Below are positions 6,836 through 10,732 of a stretch of DNA of 10,732 bases, one piece after another (the stretch's first letter is position 1; every line of letters begins with the position of its first letter). The stretch is taken from positions 1 to 10,732 of the forward strand of contig DTYS01000030.1 in NCBI GenBank assembly GCA_012961755.1, written 5' to 3'. A program made the translations under genes and the position numbers. A model generated the notes under the pieces. That model searched no databases. It saw only the letters and a list, made by a program, of their open reading frames with translations, and was not told the DNA's origin. The DNA comes from Candidatus Latescibacterota bacterium. GTDB lineage: Bacteria > Latescibacterota > 4484-107 > B68-G9.

Positions 6836-7510
6836 ATGTTCCTGCGACAGTACGTGCCCATGGCCATAGCTTTCGTGATAGGAGTCGCCTTCGCAGTCCA
6901 GTACTACGTGCCCCATCCAGCGTCCGAAGGACTGCTCACGACGGTGAACGACTGGTTGATAGTCGTAAGCGGGTTTTCCATGGTCCTGGGGCTTGCCAGC
7001 CTCATGGGCTCCCATTGGGCGAAGGTAAGGAGGGCAGTTCCGGGATGGGGCTACAGCCTCGTCGTGTTCCTGGGGATACTGGGCACGTTGGCGGTAGGGA
7101 TAGTGAGCAAGGGTAAGATGTTCGCAGGGGAAGGGTTGACGCTAACGGCCTTAGGCTGGGTCTACGACAACATGCTCGTCCCACTTCAGGGCACCGTCTT
7201 TTCCCTACTAGCCTTCTTCATGGCATCGGCCACCTTCCGTACCTTCAGGGCGAGGAACTTGGAGGCAGGACTCCTACTTACTGCGGCCTTTCTGGTAATG
7301 CTCGGGCACGTTCCATTGGGGGAGTACATATGGGACAAGCTCTTGGGTTTCCTTCCTTCCAAGGCCGATCAAGTCATGGGATGGATAATGAACGTGCCGA
7401 ACATGGCGGCCAAAAGGGGGATACTTTTGGGTGTGGGGTTAGGGGCGATAGCTACATCGCTTAAGATAATATTCGGAATAGAGAGGGCGTATATGGGGGA
7501 GGGAGGATGA
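6836..7510 (+). CDS. Multi-pass membrane protein, about six helices, function unknown
   Basis: A 224-aa hydrophobic protein with predicted helices at roughly 6-24, 38-58, 73-91, 116-134, 143-158 and 195-215. Basic residues fall after helix 2 (SHWAKVRRAVPG) and helix 4 (FRTFRARN), which helps place the cytoplasmic loops. I do not recognise a named family. The ATG at 6836 lies 9 bases after the upstream stop and is preceded by GAGGAGGGG. Its own stop overlaps the next gene by 4 bp. It is probably an integral subunit of the complex formed with its neighbours. The loop at 160-185 (GEYIWDKLLGFLPSKADQ) is the longest polar segment and could be a partner contact. No transporter signature was seen. 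Confidence 0.85.
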   Translation: MFLRQYVPMAIAFVIGVAFAVQYYVPHPASEGLLTTVNDWLIVVSGFSMVLGLASLMGSHWAKVRRAVPGWGYSLVVFLGILGTLAVGIVSKGKMFAGEGLTLTALGWVYDNMLVPLQGTVFSLLAFFMASATFRTFRARNLEAGLLLTAAFLVMLGHVPLGEYIWDKLLGFLPSKADQVMGWIMNVPNMAAKRGILLGVGLGAIATSLKIIFGIERAYMGEGG

Positions 7511-8325
7511 GGAAACTGGCGGATAAGGTACTCTCGATGGACAGGAGGGTGATATACCTCCTCATGGCCGCCGCTGCCCTCCTTCCCTTCGTGACGGGCC
7601 CCTTAGGGCTTCCGTCCAGGGTAAGTCCTGAGGTGAAGGCCGTGTACGATAGGATAGAGTCCCTCCCCGAAGGCTCCCCCTTCCTGATATCTATGGACTT
7701 CGACCCGGCCTCTAAGCCCGAACTCTACCCTATGGCGGAGGCCCTGGTGAGGCACGCTTTCAGGAAGAACCTCAGGATCATAGGGATGAACCTCTGGGTC
7801 ACGGGGAGCGGGATGGCGGAGAAGATACTCTCCGATGTGGCCGAGGAATACGGGAAGGAGTACGGTAAGGACTACGTGTATCTAGGTTGGGCTCCGGGAG
7901 CCACGAACGTGATATTGGGTCTTGGACAGGATATATACAAGACATATCCTAAGGACTACTACGGGAACGAGACCTCCGGCATGTCCGTCCTGGAGGGGGT
8001 GAGGACCCTTAAGGACATCCCCTTCATGGTGGACCTGGCAGCAGGTGACCCCGGGATAGAAACCTGGGTCGTATACGGTAAGGCGAAGTCCATGGCGGGA
8101 GGATGTACTGCTGTCATAGCCCCGGGTATGTACGCCTTCCTCAACTCGGGCCAGCTCGTAGGGCTCATAGGAGGGATGAGGGGGGCTGCGGAGTACGAGC
8201 TCCTTCTGAAGGAGATGGGAAAGGCCACCGTGGGTATGGACATACAGTCCACAACGCATGTTCTGATATTAGGTCTGATACTCCTAAGTAACTTCGCCTT
8301 CTTCTCCACCAGGAGGCGGGGATGA
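7507..8325 (+). CDS. Two-helix anchored protein with large extracytoplasmic domain, function unknown
   Basis: A 272-aa protein. A short basic N-terminus (MRKLADKVLSMDRR) precedes one hydrophobic helix (about 14-33). About 215 soluble residues follow, then a second helix (about 249-267) and a basic C-terminal STRRRG. By the positive-inside rule both ends face the cytoplasm and the middle faces outside. The soluble part reads as alternating strands and helices: ISMDFDPASKPELYPMAEAL at 61-80, then LRIIGMNLW, VYLGWAPGATNVILGLGQD at 124-142, and VVYGKAKSMAGGCTAVIAPG at 188-207. This suggests a Rossmann-like or ligand-binding fold. No lipobox, protease triad or known binding-protein signature was seen. 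Both ends overlap neighbouring genes by 4 bp (ATGA), so it should be made in step with the two flanking membrane proteins. Confidence 0.85.
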   Translation: MRKLADKVLSMDRRVIYLLMAAAALLPFVTGPLGLPSRVSPEVKAVYDRIESLPEGSPFLISMDFDPASKPELYPMAEALVRHAFRKNLRIIGMNLWVTGSGMAEKILSDVAEEYGKEYGKDYVYLGWAPGATNVILGLGQDIYKTYPKDYYGNETSGMSVLEGVRTLKDIPFMVDLAAGDPGIETWVVYGKAKSMAGGCTAVIAPGMYAFLNSGQLVGLIGGMRGAAEYELLLKEMGKATVGMDIQSTTHVLILGLILLSNFAFFSTRRRG

Positions 8326-9041
8326 GTCCGGAGCTCCTAGGGGCTTGGGTAGCCGCTGGCCTAACGCTGGCGATATTCAGCTTCCTTTACAGGGACAATC
8401 CCTTCTTCAAGTTCGGTGAACACCTATACATAGGTATCTCAGTCGGCTACAGTCTGACCCTTCTCATCTTCAACTTCATGATACCGAAGTGGTGGACACC
8501 CCTGTTCCGCGAGGGGAGGATGAGCCTCTTGGTCCCGACGGTCCTTGGCCTCCTAATCTGGACGAGGTTCTTCCCGAGGTTCTCTTGGCTCAGCAGGTGG
8601 GCGTTCGCCTTTATAGTAGGGTTCGGAGCTGGAATAACCATCCCGAGGATGATCTCCAACTTCATATTCAGACAGGTGGAAAGTACGGCAGTTCCCTTGG
8701 TCTCAAGGGGACCGGGGGGGGTGAGCTTCGGGTGGGAGGATCTTTCCAATTTCTTAATAGCCTTCGGGGTCTTGAGCGTGCTGACATATTTCTTCTTCTC
8801 GGTGGAACATAAGGGTCCCATAAGGCCTCTGGCCAGGGCAGGGGTCCTGTTCCTCATGGTCTCCTTCGGAGCTTCCTTCGGGTACACGGTGATGGCGAGG
8901 GTCTCGCTCCTTTTCGGCAGGATGTACGACCTGGTGGAGTACTCTTCCAGGGGATACGGGTACGCCACCTTGATACTTCTGGGCATCATGGTCGCCGTGT
9001 TCTCGGCGCAGGCCCTGTCAAAGAGGCGGGAGGGCGAATGA
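8322..9041 (+). CDS. Multi-pass membrane protein, about seven helices, function unknown
   Basis: A 239-aa protein with hydrophobic helices at about 5-22, 35-54, 66-81, 91-108, 141-159, 171-190 and 213-230, and a basic C-terminal tail (SKRREGE). The segment RDNPFFKFGEHLYIGISVGY (24-43) between helices 1 and 2 looks like a conserved polar motif and could line a functional site. I do not recognise a family. The start is well supported by AGGAGG at 8311-8316 and the ATGA overlap with the preceding gene. Its stop overlaps the bpsA start by 4 bp, which links this membrane block to polyamine synthesis. A transporter role is possible but no known transporter signature is present. Confidence 0.85.
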   Translation: MSPELLGAWVAAGLTLAIFSFLYRDNPFFKFGEHLYIGISVGYSLTLLIFNFMIPKWWTPLFREGRMSLLVPTVLGLLIWTRFFPRFSWLSRWAFAFIVGFGAGITIPRMISNFIFRQVESTAVPLVSRGPGGVSFGWEDLSNFLIAFGVLSVLTYFFFSVEHKGPIRPLARAGVLFLMVSFGASFGYTVMARVSLLFGRMYDLVEYSSRGYGYATLILLGIMVAVFSAQALSKRREGE

Positions 9042-10093
9042 CCGTAAGCGAGCTTTATACTAAGCTTAAGGACAGGTCAAAGTGGTTCTTTATGGAGAGG
9101 GACGTAGAGCGACTCATCTCAGCCCTCAGGTCCTCCGAGGACTTCTGGGAGGTCCTGGACCGTTCCGAGGTACCCATGCTCCTGGCGAGCTGGCTCGTTG
9201 TGGAGCTGGAACGGGAGGGACTCGTCGAAGTCACGGGGGAGGAGGTCAAACTCACCCAGGAAGGGGAAGAGTTCTGCGAGGATAACCGAATTCCACCGCA
9301 CAGGAGGCTGGAATGTCCCTGGTGTAGGGGAAAGGCAGTGCATGTCGAGGGATATATGAAGGTCCTGAGGGAGCTTAAGAAGTTGGCCCTGGAGCGTCCC
9401 AGGCCCCTGAGGGAGTACGATCAAGGGTACGTGACCGAGGAAAGCACGGTCGCAAGGGTGGTGCTCATGGCGGCGAGGGGGGACCTCTACGGGAAGAAGA
9501 TATTAGTTCTTGGAGACGACGACCTTGTGGGGCTCGCATTGGCCCTCACCGGAGCTCCCGAGGAGGTCGTAGTGTTGGACATAGACGAAAGGCTCCTCGA
9601 TTTTATAGGGAGTAAGGCCAAGGAGATAGGTTTCGGAAGGCTGGAGACGAGGAAGGCCGACTTCAGGGATCCTCTTCCCGGGGACCTGGTCGGGAGGTTC
9701 CATGTCTTTTTGACAGACCCCAGCGAGAGCCTTCCTGCTTTAAAGGCTTTTATAGGAAGGGGGATAGTCGGACTTAAAGGCATAGGCGGGGCCGGATACT
9801 TCGGGCTTACAAGGGCGGAATCCTCCCTTCGGAAGTGGAGGGAGCTCGAGAGGTCATTAGTCGAAGACTTCGGGCTGGCCATAACGGACATAATACACAA
9901 CTTTAACTCCTACTTAAGCTGGGGATATGAGAGGGAGATGAGGGCGTGGAAGTACCTTCCGGTGAAGTCCGAACCTAAGGGCATATGGTACAGGTCTTGC
10001 TGGTTCAGGATAGAAAGGACTAAGGAGACCCCCTTGGACAACTCACCTATCGAGGGGGAGATAATAGAGGACGAAGAGATGGCTACAGCGTAA
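9038..10093 (+). CDS. bpsA: Branched-chain polyamine synthase (N4-aminopropyltransferase, BpsA-like)
   Basis: Transfers aminopropyl groups from decarboxylated S-adenosylmethionine to the internal nitrogen of spermidine, giving N4-branched polyamines. The 351-aa length fits BpsA of Thermococcus and Thermus. An N-terminal winged-helix-like region (about 20-80) is followed by CPWC (93-96), probably a metal or structural site, and the REYDQGYVT segment at 125-133. A Rossmann methyltransferase-like core follows, with GDDDLVGLALAL at 159-170 (the GDDD motif associated with the BpsA active site), VVVLDIDERLLDFI at 177-190 and LTDPSES at 225-231. A strongly acidic tail closes the protein (IEGEIIEDEEMATA). 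Ordinary linear aminopropyltransferases (SpeE) have a different layout. The start ATG overlaps the upstream membrane-protein stop and has GGGAGGG at 9028-9034. pdaD and speD follow, which supports the pathway. Product identity cannot be fixed from sequence. Confidence 0.86.
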   Translation: MTVSELYTKLKDRSKWFFMERDVERLISALRSSEDFWEVLDRSEVPMLLASWLVVELEREGLVEVTGEEVKLTQEGEEFCEDNRIPPHRRLECPWCRGKAVHVEGYMKVLRELKKLALERPRPLREYDQGYVTEESTVARVVLMAARGDLYGKKILVLGDDDLVGLALALTGAPEEVVVLDIDERLLDFIGSKAKEIGFGRLETRKADFRDPLPGDLVGRFHVFLTDPSESLPALKAFIGRGIVGLKGIGGAGYFGLTRAESSLRKWRELERSLVEDFGLAITDIIHNFNSYLSWGYEREMRAWKYLPVKSEPKGIWYRSCWFRIERTKETPLDNSPIEGEIIEDEEMATA

Positions 10094-10098
10094 GGAGG
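10092..10098 (+). promoter_or_regulatory. Ribosome-binding site that decides the pdaD start
   Basis: AAGGAGG, extending as AAGGAGGTGAT, is a full match to the 16S rRNA anti-Shine-Dalgarno. It begins inside the bpsA stop codon. Two overlapping starts follow: ATG at 10101 and GTG at 10103. The ATG frame ends after 10 codons (TGA at 10131-10133), whereas the GTG frame gives the whole decarboxylase, so GTG at 10103 is the start. Confidence 0.75.
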
Positions 10099-10102
10099 TG
10101 AT

Positions 10103-10555
10103 GTGTTCGGGGCGGAACGTTTCTGTCTTGTGAGGGGGACGGCTGAAGGATGGACGGAACTCAACGCATTCGACAACGCCCTCTTAGATGCGGGGATAGG
10201 AGATCTCAACCTGATCAAGGTCAGCAGCATAATACCCCCCGGATGTCATCGGGAGGAGTCCCTTCCGAAGTTCCCGAAGGGAGCCTTCGTGCCGGTCGTA
10301 TGTGTGGCACACATAGGGAAGGTTCCCGGGGATACGGTGGCGGCGGCCTTGGCGGTGGGGATAGGGCCCGAAGGTTTCGGAGTCGTCATGGAGGCGAAGG
10401 CCGTCAGGGGATCGGATGCTGAGGAACTGGCGAGGGTAATGGTAAGGGAAGCGTTCAAGGTGAGAGACCTAAGGTTAACGAAGCTTTGGGCACTTTCGGC
10501 CGAACACCGGGTGGAGAGGACGGGCTGTGCCCTCGTGGCGTGCGTGTACTGGTGA
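10103..10555 (+). CDS. pdaD: Pyruvoyl-dependent arginine decarboxylase (PvlArgDC)
   Basis: Decarboxylates arginine to agmatine, using a pyruvoyl group that the protein makes by cutting itself. The 150-aa length fits the family (about 150-165). The segment from residue 21 (NAFDNALLDAGIGDLN) through LIKVSSIIPPG closely follows the Methanocaldococcus jannaschii enzyme. The expected self-cleavage is between S41 and S42 in VSSIIPP, giving a small beta chain and a pyruvoyl-capped alpha chain. N36 and E97 (in VVMEAKA) correspond to the conserved Asn and Glu beside the active site. The C-terminal strand pattern AEHRVERTGCALVACVYW also matches. Lying between bpsA and speD, it would feed the agmatine route to spermidine. 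Some members of this fold may use other amino acids, so the substrate is inferred from motif and context. Confidence 0.92.
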   Translation: MFGAERFCLVRGTAEGWTELNAFDNALLDAGIGDLNLIKVSSIIPPGCHREESLPKFPKGAFVPVVCVAHIGKVPGDTVAAALAVGIGPEGFGVVMEAKAVRGSDAEELARVMVREAFKVRDLRLTKLWALSAEHRVERTGCALVACVYW

Positions 10556-10583
10556 ACACAGCTTCCCTACGGAGGTGAGCCGG

Positions 10584-10592
10584 TATGCTGTA
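10584..10592 (+). other. Possible two-codon leader ORF (ATG CTG TAA) before speD
   Basis: In the 68-base gap between pdaD and speD there is a minimal reading frame, Met-Leu-stop. It is preceded by GGAGG at 10571-10575 with an 8-base spacing, as good a ribosome-binding site as most real genes here. A second strong site and the speD ATG follow 31 bases after its stop. It could be a regulatory minicistron, a decoy initiation site, or chance. Confidence 0.3.
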
Positions 10593-10610
10593 AATAGGAA
10601 ACATCCAAAC

Positions 10611-10619
10611 AAGGAGGTG
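10611..10619 (+). promoter_or_regulatory. Ribosome-binding site for speD
   Basis: AAGGAGGTG lies 4-6 bases before the ATG at 10624 and supports that start. The 55 bases upstream (10556-10610) show no clear hairpin or promoter and hold only the Met-Leu minicistron. Confidence 0.75.
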
Positions 10620-10623
10620 TGCC

Positions 10624-10732
10624 ATGAGGGTCCTTGGTCGGCACTACCTGCTGGAGCTGTGGGGGTGCAACGAGAAGATCGGCGATGAGGCCGAGGTGCG
10701 GGATGCGGTGGAGGAGGCTGTGGAGGCTGCCC
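10624..10732 (+). CDS. speD: S-adenosylmethionine decarboxylase proenzyme, N-terminal part
   Basis: The first 36 codons of a gene that runs off the window. The peptide begins MRVLGRHYLLELWGCNEKI and continues with an acidic helix (EAEVRDAVEEAVEAA). The LGRH start, the E-x-x-x-C spacing and the following helix match the short prokaryotic SpeD class (for example Thermotoga maritima, starting MKSLGRH). The enzyme makes decarboxylated S-adenosylmethionine, the aminopropyl donor used by BpsA. The self-cleavage serine and catalytic His/Cys lie beyond the window, so activity cannot be confirmed. Some SpeD homologues act on ornithine or arginine instead, but the adjacent bpsA and pdaD make the usual role more likely. 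Confidence 0.85.
   Translation, partial: MRVLGRHYLLELWGCNEKIGDEAEVRDAVEEAVEAA

Noticed and set aside
7507..8325. ABC-transporter substrate-binding protein
   Set aside because: It has no lipobox, is anchored at both ends, and no ABC ATPase or permease gene accompanies it. The neighbouring ATPase is of the ASKHA type.
10101..10133. A 10-codon leader ORF starting at ATG 10101
   Set aside because: Its start lies inside the extended Shine-Dalgarno pairing and is only 2 bases from GGAGG, so initiation at the overlapping GTG of pdaD is more credible.
10556..10623. A SAM or polyamine riboswitch before speD
   Set aside because: The gap is only 68 bases, shows no stable paired stems by eye, and is too short for the known SAM riboswitch classes with an expression platform.
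1..10732. tRNA, rRNA, CRISPR array, insertion sequence or prophage signals
   Set aside because: Read on both strands, no cloverleaf, regularly spaced repeats, transposase motifs or terminal inverted repeats were found, and genes fill nearly all of the window.

Overview
The window looks like part of the chromosome of an anaerobic, probably thermophilic bacterium, most plausibly a member of the Synergistota (Thermanaerovibrio/Acetomicrobium-like). This is inferred from the GC-rich sequence with very heavy use of ATA for Ile and AGG for Arg, the fabF-rnc order, and the pairing of a branched-chain polyamine synthase with a pyruvoyl-dependent arginine decarboxylase. The taxonomy was not checked by search. 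Every gene is on the + strand and almost no base is non-coding.

Layout. (1) 1-906: the 3' end of fabF, then rnc (RNase III). A GC-rich hairpin followed by a T-rich run (929-967) probably ends this transcript. (2) 984-2345: pgi (glucose-6-phosphate isomerase), starting at TTG. (3) 2342-9041: a tight block of seven genes. It holds a 103-aa protein, a 602-aa ASKHA-fold ATPase of the glutamate-mutase-MutL type, a 375-aa soluble barrel-sandwich plus KOW-like protein, a DUF6754-like membrane protein with a secreted Fn3-like domain, a roughly six-helix membrane protein, a two-helix anchored protein with a large extracytoplasmic domain, and a roughly seven-helix membrane protein. (4) 9038-10732: a polyamine block. 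It contains bpsA (branched-chain polyamine synthase), pdaD (pyruvoyl-dependent arginine decarboxylase) and the 5' end of speD (S-adenosylmethionine decarboxylase).

How they work together. pdaD would make agmatine and speD would make the aminopropyl donor. BpsA would add branches to spermidine, giving the branched polyamines that stabilise nucleic acids at high temperature. The seven-gene block is the least explained part. Its genes are joined by repeated 4-bp ATGA stop/start overlaps (at 2342, 5612, 7507, 8322 and 9038), and the last overlap joins it directly to bpsA. Taken together, the block resembles an undescribed envelope complex: a cytoplasmic ATPase and adaptor plus four membrane proteins, two of which carry domains outside the membrane. 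It is co-expressed with polyamine synthesis. Its function cannot be read from the sequence.

No tRNA, rRNA, CRISPR array, insertion sequence or phage gene was seen.
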